64,000 nt of DNA from Dyella subtropica (GCF_026283965.1 NZ_JAPDPD010000010.1:1-64000); one strand, 5' to 3'; counted from the first letter of the stretch, positions 43,074-52,876 are shown. Made by a program: numbers and translations. Notes: generated by a model not told the origin, from the sequence alone.

Positions 43074-44675
43074 TCACAAGTTCTGATAATTCGGCCCCGA
43101 CCCACCTTCTGGCGTCACCCAGTTGATGATCTGGTACGGGTCCTTGATGTCGCAGGTTTTGCAATGCACGCAGTTCGCCGCGTTGATCTGCAAACGCTTG
43201 CCTGCTTCATCCTGCACGATTTCGTAGACATTGGCTGGGCAGAAGCGGGTGCAGGGGTTGCCGTATTCCTCAGCGCACTTCGTCACGCAGATCGAAGTAT
43301 CGGCAACATGCAGGTGGATCGGTTGGTCTTCGTCATGCTCGGTAGCCGCAAAATAAACCTCAGCCAGGCGATCACGCGGCGCCAGCTCTCGCTGCACATA
43401 GTCACGCTTAGGCTCTTCCTGCTGTCCTAGCTTGTGCAGTGAGGACCAGTCGGCTTTGTTTTTCAGCGTCCACGGCGAAGCGCCGCCGGTAACGGTTTCC
43501 CACGCGGCGTTGAGCATGCCGAACCACAGGCCCTTCTTGAAGGCGGGCTTGATGTTGCGCACCTTCTTGAGCTCGGCCATCACTTCCGAGCCACGTAGCT
43601 TTGCGTCGAAGCCGGCGGGGTTCAGTTCATGGGCGGCCAAGTGTTCGGCGGCGAGCATGCCGCTGCGGATCGCCTGGTGGGTGCCCTTGATCTTCGGTAC
43701 GTTGAGCAGGCCGGCGGTGTCGCCGATCAGCAGTGCGCCGGGCATCTCGACCTTGGGCAGCGACTGGTAGCCGCCGGTGACGATGGCGCGCGCGCCGGCG
43801 GAGAGGATGGTGCCGCCTTCCAGCAATGCCTTGACCGAAGGGTGGTTCTTCCACTGCTGGAAGGCTTCCCATGGCTGGTAATTAGGGTCGCTGTAGTCGA
43901 GGCCGCTGACGTAACCGAGTGCGATGCGGTCTTTGTCGAGGTGGTACAGGAAGCTGCCGCCGTAGATGTGGCTGTCCGCCGGCCAGCCAAAGCTGTGCAC
44001 GATCTTGCCTGGGGTCACGCGGCCGGCTGGTACTTGCCACAACTCCTTGATGCCGATGGAGTAGCCCTGCGGGTCGCTGTCTTTGTCCAGCGCGAAGCGC
44101 TTGATCAGCTGCTTGGTCAGGCTGCCGCGGGCGCCTTCGGCCAGCACGGTGACCTTGGCCTTGATGTCGATGCCCTGGGTGTAGCTGGACTTGTGCGAGC
44201 CGTCCTTGGCCACGCCCATATCGCCGATGCGCACGCCGGCGACGGAGCCATCAGCGTTGTAGACGATGTCGGCAGCGGCGAAGCCGGGGAATACGTCCAC
44301 GCCCAGCGCTTCGGCCTGTGGTGCCAGCCAGGCGCACATGGCGCCGAGCGAGACGATGAAGTTGCCGTGGTTCTTCATGCCCGGCGGCACCGGCAGCTTG
44401 CGACTGCCGGTTTTGCTGAGCAGCCAGAACTCGTCCTCGGTGGCCGGCACGCAGACTGGTGGTGGGTTGTCGCGCCAGCCGGGGAGCAGGGCGTCGAGCG
44501 GCTGCGGTTCGATCACTGCGCCGGACAGGATCTGCGCGCCAATGGTCGAGGCTTTCTCGATCACGCACACGCTCACATCGGGCTTGAGCTGCTTGAGCCG
44601 GATCGCGAACGACAGGCCAGCCGGGCCCGCGCCGACGACGATCACGTCGTATTCCATCGTTTCGCGTTCGCTCAT
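43074..44675 (-). CDS. Electron transfer flavoprotein-ubiquinone oxidoreductase
   Basis: A 533-residue membrane-associated flavoprotein that passes electrons from ETF to ubiquinone. The FAD motif IVVGAGPAGLSFAIRL is at the N-terminus, YPGGSFLYHLDKD-like and VGDTAGLLN-type (LLIGDTAGLLNVPKIKG) elements follow, and the C-terminal [4Fe-4S] region has CAEEYGNPCTRFCPANVYEI and NCVHCKTCDIKDP. The ATG at 44675 is selected because GGAG lies 6 bases before it; another ATG at 44702 is in frame. The glycosyltransferase gene follows in the same frame directly after its stop. Confidence 0.95.
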   Translation of the reverse strand: MSERETMEYDVIVVGAGPAGLSFAIRLKQLKPDVSVCVIEKASTIGAQILSGAVIEPQPLDALLPGWRDNPPPVCVPATEDEFWLLSKTGSRKLPVPPGMKNHGNFIVSLGAMCAWLAPQAEALGVDVFPGFAAADIVYNADGSVAGVRIGDMGVAKDGSHKSSYTQGIDIKAKVTVLAEGARGSLTKQLIKRFALDKDSDPQGYSIGIKELWQVPAGRVTPGKIVHSFGWPADSHIYGGSFLYHLDKDRIALGYVSGLDYSDPNYQPWEAFQQWKNHPSVKALLEGGTILSAGARAIVTGGYQSLPKVEMPGALLIGDTAGLLNVPKIKGTHQAIRSGMLAAEHLAAHELNPAGFDAKLRGSEVMAELKKVRNIKPAFKKGLWFGMLNAAWETVTGGASPWTLKNKADWSSLHKLGQQEEPKRDYVQRELAPRDRLAEVYFAATEHDEDQPIHLHVADTSICVTKCAEEYGNPCTRFCPANVYEIVQDEAGKRLQINAANCVHCKTCDIKDPYQIINWVTPEGGSGPNYQNL

Positions 44676-44879
44676 GGCGGGCTCCATAGTCTTGGCTGGC
44701 AATCAGTGGCTGGCGGTGGTGTCGCCGTGCGTGGTTGCGCGGGCGGAACCGGGTGACTGGGGTCACTCAACGCGCCATTGTCCGGCTTCGGGCCCGATGC
44801 GGCAACGCATGGTGCGATAACGCTTGCAAACGATTCATCGCTGACGGCGATAATCGAACCCGCTTGAAAGGGAGTATTC

Positions 44880-46277
44880 ATGAACCCATTGCCGCCGATT
44901 GCCGACCACGACCTGCGCCGCGCCTCGCTTTGCCAGCTGCTTCACTGGCTGGCGATTGGCCGGGTCCAGCCCCAGACGCTGGCCGATGTTTACCAGGCGG
45001 CTATCGATCGCCTGAATCCGCAACTCAATGCTTTCGTGGGTCTGAGCTCCGGCCTGTTGCAGGAACAGGCTCAGGCGGCCCAGCATCGGCGCCGCGATGG
45101 CGTTATCGGGCGGCTGGACGGTCTCCCGGTGGCGATCAAGGACAATTTTGACGTGGCTGGCTGGACCACCCGCGCGGGTTTGCCGGGCCGCACGCAGGCG
45201 GCGCAGATGGATGCCCACGCGGTAGCGAGGTTGCGCGCCTCCGGTGCGGTGCTGATCGGCAAAACCAATATGGATGAGGGCGCGCTGGGGGCGGCTACCA
45301 ACAATCCGCACTTTGGTCCTACCCATAACCCGCATCGTCATGGCTATTCGGCGGGCGGTTCCTCGGGTGGCGCGGCGGCGGCTGTTGCGGCCGGGCTCGC
45401 GGTGGCGGCGATCGGGTCGGACAGCCTCGGCTCCATCCGGATTCCCGCGAGTTATTGCGGCGTATATGCGCTCAAGCCGACCCACGGCGAGATTTCCGCG
45501 CGCGGTCTGGTGCCGGCGGCGCGGCGGCTGGATGCCGTGGGTCTGCTGGCCCGAGGTGTCGACGATCTCACCGTGCTGCTGCAAGTGCTGGCCGGTTACG
45601 ACGCCGACGATGCGCGTTCGCGCCGCCGCCGTGTGGCGTTCGCGTTGCCGGACTGGGAGCCTGGCAACCTGCGCTGCGGCCTGTTGCCGGACCTGGCGGC
45701 CGTAGGCGTGGAGCCTGCTGTCGTTGGGGTGTTTGAAGCGGCGCTGGCCAAGCTGCCGCGCGAACTGGGTGAGCGTCGCACCGTAGATTTCACCGACTGG
45801 AATTTCGCGCGTACCCGCCGCGCCGGTCTGTTCTTGATGGAGGCGGAGATGCTCAGCACCTTTGCCGACGACCTTGCCGATACCAACCATCCGGTATCCG
45901 AGCGCTTCCGCCAGATGCTTTCTTATGCCGCCACCAAGAGCGCGGCGGATTACGCCATCGCTGACCGTGTGCTGGATGCGGCCACGCTGAAGATGCGTCG
46001 CCTGTTCGCGCAGGTCGACGTCCTCGTACTGCCCACCACGCCGCAGGGCGCGTTCCCGCTGGACGGTCCGGTGCCCGATTCGCAGGCCGACCTGACCAGC
46101 TTTGCCAGCCTCGCGGGCTGTCCTGCGGTCAGCATCCCCATGGGCACCTTGCCGAACGGTTTGCCGATTGGCCTGCAGTTGGTCGGCGCGCGCGGCTCGG
46201 ATCTGCGCTTGCTCGAGCTGGCAGCCGTCTGTGCGGCGACGCTGGATGCGGAGCCGAGCTACCCGGTCATCGCCTGA
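44880..46277 (+). CDS. Amidase signature family protein
   Basis: A 465-residue serine amidase. The Ser-cisSer-Lys triad is visible: Lys87 in PVAIKDNF, Ser161 in SAGGSSGGAAA, and Ser185 in GSDSLGSIRIPAS. The family includes GatA, fatty acid amide hydrolases and AtzF-type enzymes. It is not GatA by context, since gatB and gatC are absent; it may act on a carboxamide, allophanate-like or acylamide substrate. No signal peptide. It is 6 bases upstream of the AlkB-like gene and probably cotranscribed. GGGAG precedes the ATG at 44880. Confidence 0.82.
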   Translation: MNPLPPIADHDLRRASLCQLLHWLAIGRVQPQTLADVYQAAIDRLNPQLNAFVGLSSGLLQEQAQAAQHRRRDGVIGRLDGLPVAIKDNFDVAGWTTRAGLPGRTQAAQMDAHAVARLRASGAVLIGKTNMDEGALGAATNNPHFGPTHNPHRHGYSAGGSSGGAAAAVAAGLAVAAIGSDSLGSIRIPASYCGVYALKPTHGEISARGLVPAARRLDAVGLLARGVDDLTVLLQVLAGYDADDARSRRRRVAFALPDWEPGNLRCGLLPDLAAVGVEPAVVGVFEAALAKLPRELGERRTVDFTDWNFARTRRAGLFLMEAEMLSTFADDLADTNHPVSERFRQMLSYAATKSAADYAIADRVLDAATLKMRRLFAQVDVLVLPTTPQGAFPLDGPVPDSQADLTSFASLAGCPAVSIPMGTLPNGLPIGLQLVGARGSDLRLLELAAVCAATLDAEPSYPVIA

Positions 46278-46282
46278 TCGCC

Positions 46283-46915
46283 ATGGGCCTGTTCGGCGAC
46301 AACGTGTCGAAGGTGTGGCAAACCATTCCTTTGCCAGGTGCGCAACTGCGGTGGATTCCGCATTGGCTGGATCAGGCGGAGGCGGATGCGCTGTTCGCGG
46401 ACCTGCTCGAATCGATTGCCTGGGAAACGCATCGCATCCGGATCTTCGGCCGAGAAGTCGATTCGCCGAGGCTGAGTTGCTGGATCGGCGACGCCGATGC
46501 CAGCTATACCTATTCCCGCACGCGTTTCGAGCCGCATCCGTGGAGCGCCACGCTGGCGTCTCTCCGGTCTCGCGTGGAGGTGGCCTGCGGCGCGCGCTTT
46601 AACAGCGTGCTGGCCAATCTCTACCGGAGCGGCCAAGACTCCATGGGCTGGCATAGCGACAACGAGCCCGAACTTGGACCACAGCCGGTCATTGCCTCGT
46701 TGAGCTTGGGGGCAGAACGACGTTTTCGCCTACGCTTGCGCACTTCAGGAAGTGGACGACGCGATGCATTCGGCATCGACCTGCCGCACGGCAGCCTGCT
46801 GTGTATGGCTGGTGAGACTCAGCGGCTGTACCAGCACGATCTGCCCAGGGCAGGGGCGAGCGCAGGGGCGCGGATCAACCTGACGTTCCGCTGGATACAT
46901 CCGCGAGGCGCCTGA
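46283..46915 (+). CDS. AlkB-like 2-oxoglutarate/Fe(II)-dependent dioxygenase
   Basis: A 210-residue dioxygenase likely to reverse N-alkyl base damage in DNA or RNA. Metal ligands are His124 and Asp126 in MGWHSDNE plus His185 in LYQHDLPR; the 2-oxoglutarate Arg is near 197 (ARINLTFR, also Arg203). Substrate-loop sequence FNSVLANLYRSGQDSMGWH resembles the ALKBH2/3 group rather than E. coli AlkB. It is 6 bases behind the amidase gene; no adaptive-response gene is nearby. It converges on the lipid-transporter operon. Confidence 0.88.
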   Translation: MGLFGDNVSKVWQTIPLPGAQLRWIPHWLDQAEADALFADLLESIAWETHRIRIFGREVDSPRLSCWIGDADASYTYSRTRFEPHPWSATLASLRSRVEVACGARFNSVLANLYRSGQDSMGWHSDNEPELGPQPVIASLSLGAERRFRLRLRTSGSGRRDAFGIDLPHGSLLCMAGETQRLYQHDLPRAGASAGARINLTFRWIHPRGA

Positions 46916-47563
46916 TCAAGGCGGCGGATTGTGACCGGCCGCGCCAGCAAGCTCGGTACGCTGCTGCAACGTCCACGTCACCAGCTGGTTGGCCAGCGCA
47001 TCGCTAGCCTGGCCAAACGCAGCGACCACTTGGGGAACGGCGGTGCCGCTCACCGGTTGGCTGATCTCGAACCGATGCGTGGCGACGATACGCATACCAC
47101 TGTTGCGAACGAGGCGAGCGTTGTAGCGCACCACGATCACCGGCTGGCCGTTGCGGTATTCCGATTGGAACGCGGTCAGGTCACCGTTGAGTGCGTAATC
47201 CGCCTGCAGGCTCGTGTCGTCGCTGCTTAATGCGGCGATGCGGCCGTCGTCGCGGAACGCTTCCAGAAGGCGATTGCGCAGCAGCGTCGGCACCCGGTCG
47301 CTCCAGCGCGCGCCTTGGTACACGCTGACCACATCGCCCTGTGGCAATACGGCGATACGCACACTATCGACGGCGCGGTCGGCTTGCGGCGTATCGATGC
47401 GCAGCGACCAATTCACCGCGCCAGCTTCGGCATGGGGAAGCGCCGTGGACGGCAGGCGGTAGATGTCCGGTGACTCGGCCTTGGGCAGCACCGAACAGCC
47501 GGCCAGCGAAGCGAGCGATAGCGCCACGATCAGGCGGGGTAGGTGGCGGATGGCGATCCTCAT
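46916..47563 (-). CDS. ABC-type transport auxiliary lipoprotein (PqiC-like)
   Basis: A 215-residue lipoprotein with a signal ending LASLAGC (lipobox). Members of this family accompany MCE-type lipid transporters and probably bridge to the outer membrane. IYRLPSTALPHA-type start, DSVRIAVLPQGDVVSVYQGARWSDRVP and VVRYNARLV segments are characteristic. It overlaps mlaD by 4 bases and is the last gene of the four-gene transporter operon. Topology: outer-membrane lipoprotein facing the periplasm, inferred. Confidence 0.85.
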   Translation of the reverse strand: MRIAIRHLPRLIVALSLASLAGCSVLPKAESPDIYRLPSTALPHAEAGAVNWSLRIDTPQADRAVDSVRIAVLPQGDVVSVYQGARWSDRVPTLLRNRLLEAFRDDGRIAALSSDDTSLQADYALNGDLTAFQSEYRNGQPVIVVRYNARLVRNSGMRIVATHRFEISQPVSGTAVPQVVAAFGQASDALANQLVTWTLQQRTELAGAAGHNPPP

Positions 47564-48498
47564 GGCACGAACTCCTTGCTGCGATCGCGGCCGAGCAGGA
47601 AGCCGGCCGGGTTATCGTCGAGCTTGCGTGAAATACCGCGCAGCGAACCCGCGGCATCGCGCAGTTCGCGCACGGCTGGGCCGAGTTCGCTCAACCCCTG
47701 CATGCCGCCGTTGAGCGCGGCGCGGTTGTCGTTGAGCAGGCGATCGATGGCGTTGGTGGAACGCTCCAGCGACGCCATCGCGTTCTTCGCGCTATCGAGC
47801 GTGGCGCGCGCCTGCCCATCGACGAGGCCGTTAGCGTTGCGCGCCAGTTGTTCAGTTTGCGCGAGGGTGGCGTTGGCCTGTTTACCGGCTTCGGCGAGTT
47901 GGTGAAGCAGCTGGCGGATATCGTCGCGCTGGTCGGCGATAGCGCCGGTGGCCTTGTCCAGATGATCGAGCGTGCGGCTGATGCGGCTGACATTGTCTTC
48001 CGACAGCAGCTGGTTGGCGCGGGAGACTACGTCGTTGATATTGGTCATCACATCTTCGCCGTTGGCGAGCAAACGGCTGAGCGGTGATGGATCGGCCACG
48101 ATCACCGCCGGTCGGCCGTCGTTCGACACCAGTGCCGGGCTGCTGGGCGAACCGCCGCTGAGCTGGATGATGGCCATGCCGGTGACGCCCGTCATCGCCA
48201 GCTTGGCATGCGTGTCCTGGCGCACCGGTGTGTCGGCACCCACGCGAATGCGGGCGAGCACGCGGCGCGGGTCCTTCGGGTCGAGCTTGAGCTGCGTCAC
48301 GTCGCCGACCTTGATGCCGTTGTACTGCACGGCACCGCCTTGAGAGAGGCCGGTCACCGCCTCGTTGAAGACAATGTCGTATTCGCTGAATTGCCGGTCC
48401 GAGCTGGACTTGGCCAGCCACAGGCCGAACAGCAACGCGGCAGCTACCACTATCACCGTGAACAGGCCGATCAACACATGATGGGCACGGGTTTCCAT
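47560..48498 (-). CDS. mlaD: MlaD-family MCE lipid-binding protein
   Basis: A 312-residue protein with one N-terminal membrane anchor (VLIGLFTVIVVAAALLFGLWLA) and an MCE domain (YDIVFNEAVTGLSQGGAVQYNGIKVG, VLARIRVGADTPVRQDTHA, VTGMAIIQLSGG). The C-terminal half is a long helical region (DHLDKATGAIADQRDDIRQL, LERSTNAIDRLLNDNRAAL), longer than in E. coli MlaD, which suggests a needle-like or periplasm-spanning form. Part of a phospholipid transport system linking inner and outer membranes. Start ATG at 48498 lies one base behind the mlaF stop. Confidence 0.9.
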   Translation of the reverse strand: METRAHHVLIGLFTVIVVAAALLFGLWLAKSSSDRQFSEYDIVFNEAVTGLSQGGAVQYNGIKVGDVTQLKLDPKDPRRVLARIRVGADTPVRQDTHAKLAMTGVTGMAIIQLSGGSPSSPALVSNDGRPAVIVADPSPLSRLLANGEDVMTNINDVVSRANQLLSEDNVSRISRTLDHLDKATGAIADQRDDIRQLLHQLAEAGKQANATLAQTEQLARNANGLVDGQARATLDSAKNAMASLERSTNAIDRLLNDNRAALNGGMQGLSELGPAVRELRDAAGSLRGISRKLDDNPAGFLLGRDRSKEFVP

Positions 48499-48499
48499 C

Positions 48500-49327
48500 T
48501 CAGTTCACCTCTCGCAATGCATCTGCAGCTTGTAATGCGGCGCGTCCGCGTGGGCCGTGGAAATAGGACTGCACCCAGGGATCGTCGGTGGCGGCCACCG
48601 CGTCGATGCGGTCGCACACCAGGACTTTCTTCTGTGACAGCACCGCGACTCGGTCGCAGGTGGTGTAGAGCGTGTCCAGGTCGTGGGTGACCAGGAACAC
48701 AGTGAGGCCGAGTGCATCGCGCAGGGTCAGGATCAACTGATCGAAGGCCGCCGCGCTGATCGGATCGAGCCCGGCGGTGGGCTCGTCGAGAAACAGGATC
48801 TCCGGGTCGAGCGCCAATGCGCGGGCCAGCGCGGCGCGCTTCACCATGCCGCCGGAGAGCTCCGACGGATATTTGTGTTCCGTGCCTTGCGGCAAGCCGG
48901 CCAGGGCCAGCTTCACCCCTGCCAACCCTTCGGCGTCGGCGCGCTTGAGGCGGATGTGTTCGATCAGCGGCATGGCCACGTTCTCCACGATGCTCTGCGA
49001 GGAAAACAGCGCGCCGTTCTGGAATAGCACCCCGAAGCGGCGCTCCACTTTCGATCGACGCTCCGGCGGCAAGCTCAGCAAATCTTCGCCGAACACATGC
49101 ACGCGGCCCGAGGTGGGGCGTCGCAGCCCGACGATGGTGCGAAGCAGTACGGATTTACCGGTGCCCGAGCCGCCGACCACGCCCAGGATTTCGCCGCGGC
49201 GCACGTCCAGATCCAGATGCTCGTGCACGGCCTGGCTGCCGAAGCGGTTGGTCAGGTCGCGTACCTGGATCACCGCCTCGGCGGCCGGCACATCGGCGGC
49301 CGGCTTGTCGACGGGAAGGGCGCTCAC
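48500..49327 (-). CDS. mlaF: MlaF-family ABC transporter ATPase
   Basis: A 275-residue ATPase driving phospholipid transport. Walker A GGSGTGKS, signature ELSGGMVKRAALARALALDPE, Walker B ILFLDEPTAGLDPIS and switch VTHDLDT are present. The start is a GTG at 49327 that overlaps the permease stop (GTGA), so translation is coupled. The frame is open much further upstream, but only in the wrong frame of the permease gene. Subunit of the same complex as the neighbouring MlaE and MlaD. Confidence 0.92.
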   Translation of the reverse strand: MSALPVDKPAADVPAAEAVIQVRDLTNRFGSQAVHEHLDLDVRRGEILGVVGGSGTGKSVLLRTIVGLRRPTSGRVHVFGEDLLSLPPERRSKVERRFGVLFQNGALFSSQSIVENVAMPLIEHIRLKRADAEGLAGVKLALAGLPQGTEHKYPSELSGGMVKRAALARALALDPEILFLDEPTAGLDPISAAAFDQLILTLRDALGLTVFLVTHDLDTLYTTCDRVAVLSQKKVLVCDRIDAVAATDDPWVQSYFHGPRGRAALQAADALREVN

Positions 49328-50469
49328 CAGTTCATCTCCATAAAGAACAGCGCAGCCAGCGCATCGAGCAGGATCACCACGAAGATCGATTGCACCACGC
49401 TGGACGTGGTGTGTTCGCCCACCGACTGCGCACTGCCGCTGACCTTGAATCCTTCGAGGCAGCCGATCACTGCGATGAGGAAGGCAAACACTGGCGCCTT
49501 GACCAGGCCGACGATGAAATGACGCACGCCGATGTCGGCTTTGAACAGCGACAGGAACATGGCGGGTGAAATATCCAGCGTCAGCGCGCAGACCACGCCG
49601 CCGCCGGCGATGCCGGCGATCATGGCGAGAAAGGTCAGCAGAGGAAGTGAGACGAGCAGGGCGAGCACGCGCGGCAGCACCAGAAGCTCCACGGGGTCCA
49701 GGCCCAGCGTGCGAATGGCGTCGATCTCTTCGTTCGCCTTCATCGAGCCGATCTGCGCGGTGAAGGCGCTGGCGGTACGGCCAGCCATCAAGATAGCGGT
49801 GAGCAGCACGCCGAACTCGCGCAAAAAGGAGAACGCGACCAGGTCCACCGTATAGACGCTGGCGCCGAAATCGGCGAGCACCGTGGAACCAAGAAACGCC
49901 ACCACCGCGCCGACCATGAAGGTAAGCAGGGCCACGATGGGTACGGCGTCCAGCCCGGTCTGTTCGATATGCGATACCAGCGAAGTGATGCGCCAGCGAC
50001 GCGGCTGGGGAAGGCTGCGGGCCAGGGCCTCCAGGGTGAGGCCGATGAAACCCAGCAATTGCAGCTGCTGGCGCCAGACGCTCTCCATCGCTCCGCCAAT
50101 ACGGGCGAGCACTTCCGTGATGGCAGACGTCTTGGGTTTGCGTGCTGGTTTGCGGTAGGCATCCAGCGCCGAGCCCACGGTCTGCAGCAGCGCACGTCGC
50201 GCGGCGGGCAGGCCAGGCGCTTCGCGTGCGAGGTCGGCCATGCGCTTGGCGCCCAGCAGGCGCACGAGCAGTGAAGCGCCCGCGGTATCCAGCTCGCCAA
50301 GGGCGGCGAGGTCCACCTGGGTGGCATCGGTGAGTGGGGTGGTTAGCGCATCGACGTTGCGCTCCAGTACAACGTAATGGGCGAGTGTCCAATCGCCCGC
50401 GATGCGCAGGCAAGGAGGCTGCGCGCTGGCATCGAGTTGTGCGCTTCCAGTCGCCGTCGATGAACTCAT
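49324..50469 (-). CDS. mlaE: MlaE-family permease with N-terminal STAS domain
   Basis: A 381-residue permease. Residues about 15-110 form a STAS domain ([40 protein letters not shown]) fused to the MlaE membrane domain ([39 protein letters not shown], split here by motifs [22 protein letters not shown] and LPRVLALL). In E. coli these are separate proteins (MlaB and MlaE). The ATG at 50469 sets the start; upstream sequence in the same frame is not similar to the family. First gene of the minus-strand operon permease-ATPase-MCE-lipoprotein; it diverges from gcvT. Confidence 0.88.
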   Translation of the reverse strand: MSSSTATGSAQLDASAQPPCLRIAGDWTLAHYVVLERNVDALTTPLTDATQVDLAALGELDTAGASLLVRLLGAKRMADLAREAPGLPAARRALLQTVGSALDAYRKPARKPKTSAITEVLARIGGAMESVWRQQLQLLGFIGLTLEALARSLPQPRRWRITSLVSHIEQTGLDAVPIVALLTFMVGAVVAFLGSTVLADFGASVYTVDLVAFSFLREFGVLLTAILMAGRTASAFTAQIGSMKANEEIDAIRTLGLDPVELLVLPRVLALLVSLPLLTFLAMIAGIAGGGVVCALTLDISPAMFLSLFKADIGVRHFIVGLVKAPVFAFLIAVIGCLEGFKVSGSAQSVGEHTTSSVVQSIFVVILLDALAALFFMEMNW

Positions 50470-50647
50470 GGGCGGGATCTTAATGGGTACGGATGTGTTT
50501 TGTCGGCACGCGTACTGTCGGCGCGAGGGTGCTTGCAAGGGAACGCATACGCCTCCGCATGGGTTGAGCGAGGGGTTCATCACGCCTGGCAGCTTGGAAT
50601 GCCCCGGTGCGACGGCGATAATGCGCCTTTCCCCGAGGCGCATAGCG

Positions 50648-51748
50648 ATGACCGAGAAGACCGTACTCAACGCCACCCATCGTGCGCTCGGCGCTCGCAT
50701 GGTCGATTTCGGTGGCTGGGACATGCCGATCAACTACGGCTCGCAGATCGAGGAGCACCATGTGGTGCGTCGCGACGCCGGCATGTTCGACGTCTCGCAT
50801 ATGACCGTGATCGACCTGCACGGCACACGGGCCCGGGAGTTCTTGCGCCACCTGTTGGCCAATAGCGTGGACAAGCTGAAAGTGCAGGGTAAAGCGCTGT
50901 ACTCCTGCATGCTCAATGAGCAGGGTGGGGTGATCGACGACCTGATCGTGTACTTCTTCGACGAGCAGCATTTCCGCCTGGTGGTGAATGCTTCCACCCG
51001 CGAGAAGGACCTGGCTTGGATCGAGCTGCAAGCCAAGGCCTTCGGCGTGGAAGTGAAGGAGCGCCCCGACTTCGCCATGATCGCCGTGCAGGGTCCGAAT
51101 GCGCGCGACAAGGTGATGGGGCTGCTGCACGAAGTGGATCGCGAGCGCATTCGCAAGCTCGGCAAGTTCGCCGCGGCGGCTGCCCAGGGGCCGCATGGCA
51201 TGCCGCTGTTCATCGCGCGCACCGGTTACACCGGTGAGGACGGCTTCGAGATCATCGTGCCGGAAGAGCACACCGTGGCACTGTGGGAAGCGCTCGCCGC
51301 TGCCGGCGTGGCGCCGGCAGGCCTGGGGGCGCGCGACACGTTGCGCCTGGAAGCAGGCATGAACTTGTACGGTCAGGACATGGACGAGACCGTCTCGCCA
51401 TGGGAGGCCAACCTCGGCTGGACCATCGCGCTCGACGAAGGCCGCGACTTCATTGGTCGCAAGGTGCTGGAAGCGCAGAAGGCCGATGGCGTGAAGCGTG
51501 TGATGGTGGGCCTGGTGCTGGACGAAAAGGGCGTGCTGCGCCACGGCCAGAAGGTGCTCACCGCGAACGGCGAGGGTGAGATTCTCTCTGGCAGCTTCGC
51601 GCCCACTCTCAACAAGGCTGTCGCTTTCGCGCGCATCCCGGCCGGTGAGCCGGGCGATGTGCGGGTGGATATCCGCGGCCGCGAAGTACCGGTGCGCTTG
51701 GTGAAGTACCCCTTCGTGCGCGACGGTAAAGCCTGCGAAGGCATCTGA
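50648..51748 (+). CDS. gcvT: Glycine cleavage system T protein (aminomethyltransferase)
   Basis: A 366-residue enzyme that releases ammonia from aminomethyl-H protein and moves the one-carbon unit to tetrahydrofolate. Typical motifs: [55 protein letters not shown] and [21 protein letters not shown] at 50648 is chosen over earlier in-frame starts that add a non-homologous stretch. gcvH follows 84 bases later; gcvP is not in this window. No glycine riboswitch motif could be found in the leader. Confidence 0.95.
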   Translation: MTEKTVLNATHRALGARMVDFGGWDMPINYGSQIEEHHVVRRDAGMFDVSHMTVIDLHGTRAREFLRHLLANSVDKLKVQGKALYSCMLNEQGGVIDDLIVYFFDEQHFRLVVNASTREKDLAWIELQAKAFGVEVKERPDFAMIAVQGPNARDKVMGLLHEVDRERIRKLGKFAAAAAQGPHGMPLFIARTGYTGEDGFEIIVPEEHTVALWEALAAAGVAPAGLGARDTLRLEAGMNLYGQDMDETVSPWEANLGWTIALDEGRDFIGRKVLEAQKADGVKRVMVGLVLDEKGVLRHGQKVLTANGEGEILSGSFAPTLNKAVAFARIPAGEPGDVRVDIRGREVPVRLVKYPFVRDGKACEGI

Positions 51749-51832
51749 CGTCAATAACGAGTTTTGCCATTCGGGTGAAGTGGCTAGAATGGCCGCCTTC
51801 ACCCCCGACGAACCCAACGACTGGACCCGATC

Positions 51833-52228
51833 ATGAGCGAGATTCCCGGCGATCTGAAGTTTCTCAAGTCCCACGAGTGGGCCCGTGTCGAAGACAACGG
51901 CCTGGTGCGTGTAGGTATTTCCGACCATGCCCAGAGCGCGCTCGGCGACCTGGTCTACGTGGAGCTGCCGGAGATCGGCGCCAGCGTGCAAGCCGGCAAC
52001 GGCGCGGCGGTGGTCGAGTCGGTGAAGGCCGCTTCCGACATCTACTCGCCGGTGTCGGGCGAGGTGGTCGAGGTCAACGAGGCGTTGGCCGACAAGCCGG
52101 AAACCATCAACGAGGACGCCTATGGCGACGGCTGGATCTTCGTGGTGCGCATCAGCAACCGTGATGAGCTCAACGAGCTACTCGACGCGGACGCCTACGC
52201 CGAAGTGATCGAGAACGAAGATCACTGA
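51833..52228 (+). CDS. gcvH: Glycine cleavage system H protein
   Basis: A 131-residue lipoyl carrier that shuttles the aminomethyl group between GcvP, GcvT and GcvL. The lipoylated Lys65 is in [11 protein letters not shown], and [30 protein letters not shown] and [11 protein letters not shown] are typical. It follows gcvT in one transcription unit and is followed by a GAAA-capped hairpin. Confidence 0.96.
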   Translation: MSEIPGDLKFLKSHEWARVEDNGLVRVGISDHAQSALGDLVYVELPEIGASVQAGNGAAVVESVKAASDIYSPVSGEVVEVNEALADKPETINEDAYGDGWIFVVRISNRDELNELLDADAYAEVIENEDH

Positions 52229-52253
52229 TCGCTCGCGGCACACGGTGGATGAT

Positions 52254-52279
52254 CCGACGGCCGCGAAAGCGGCCGTCGG
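52254..52279 (+). terminator. Hairpin with GAAA tetraloop after gcvH
   Basis: CCGACGGCCGC pairs with GCGGCCGTCGG around GAAA, an 11-bp stem. It sits 25 bases past the stop. It lacks a T-run, so termination may need Rho or the hairpin may stabilise the 3' end. Confidence 0.65.
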
Positions 52280-52824
52280 TGTGTCGGGGGGCAAGGTGGT
52301 GCAGATCGCCTCTGCGGTATCGCGTACACGGCTTCATCACGATGCGTTTGTCGCATTCACGCCCGACCTCCTCGCGGCGCATGCCCATCGATGGTGATCG
52401 AGTTGACAGGTTCGCGATGACCGATGCGATGACGCGCCTGCGTGGCGAATCGGATCGGATTGTCGAAGCGTCGAGGCGTCGAGTGACGTGTTCGTCGATG
52501 CCCGTCGGGATGTCTTGAGCGCGATTTTCGGGTCGTCGCGTGGGGTGAGGGTGCCGGCGCTCAGTCGAGTTTCGTTCATCCATGGGAGCCCGCCGAACGG
52601 GGTGTCGCTAAGTCTTTGCGCGCCAACGAGTTGCGTTGTTTCATCGGGCGCATGCGTAATCGAGCGATATTCATAAAAACCCTGTTTTATGCGGGTTTTG
52701 TGCAGATTTTGCTTTTGTTGGTATTTATTTGTTTGGGTGTATAGACGTCCAATCAAATATAGCCATGTGGCCCGGAATGCCTTGTGGGACAGGGTTTCCG
52801 GGCTGGATGGGATGGGTGAGGCGG

Positions 52825-52848
52825 ATTGATTTCATGATTAAAATCAAT
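52825..52848. promoter_or_regulatory. Operator-like dyad overlapping the -35 of the MetJ-H1 gene
   Basis: ATTGATTT (52825-52832) and AAATCAAT (52841-52848) are perfect inverted halves separated by 8 bases; the right half ends where the -35 hexamer begins. Such placement would let a bound dimer block RNA polymerase. It does not match the MetJ consensus AGACGTCT. Confidence 0.45.
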
Positions 52849-52876
52849 TGACAGCTGAAATGTTCGGGAATAGCTT
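52848..52876 (+). promoter_or_regulatory. Sigma-70-like promoter of the MetJ-H1 gene
   Basis: A perfect TTGACA (52848-52853) is followed after 17 bases by TAGCTT (52871-52876), a weak -10. Transcription would begin about 20 bases before the ATG at 52905, with GGGGA as ribosome site in between. Confidence 0.5.

Noticed and set aside
49328-50413. Apparent 360-residue N-terminal extension of the MlaF ATPase
   Set aside because: The extension is the permease gene read in another frame; the GTG at 49327 gives the normal ATPase length.
50470-50647. Possible glycine riboswitch upstream of gcvT
   Set aside because: None of the conserved glycine-aptamer core motifs could be found, and the leader is short.
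50480-51991. Long open frame antisense to gcvT and gcvH (about 500 codons)
   Set aside because: It is a shadow of high-GC coding sequence; its composition is His/Val/Gln-rich, shows no domain, and gcvT/gcvH are certain on the other strand.
52249-52518. Small open frame after gcvH
   Set aside because: Arg-rich, no ribosome site, overlaps the gcvH hairpin and has no protein-like pattern.
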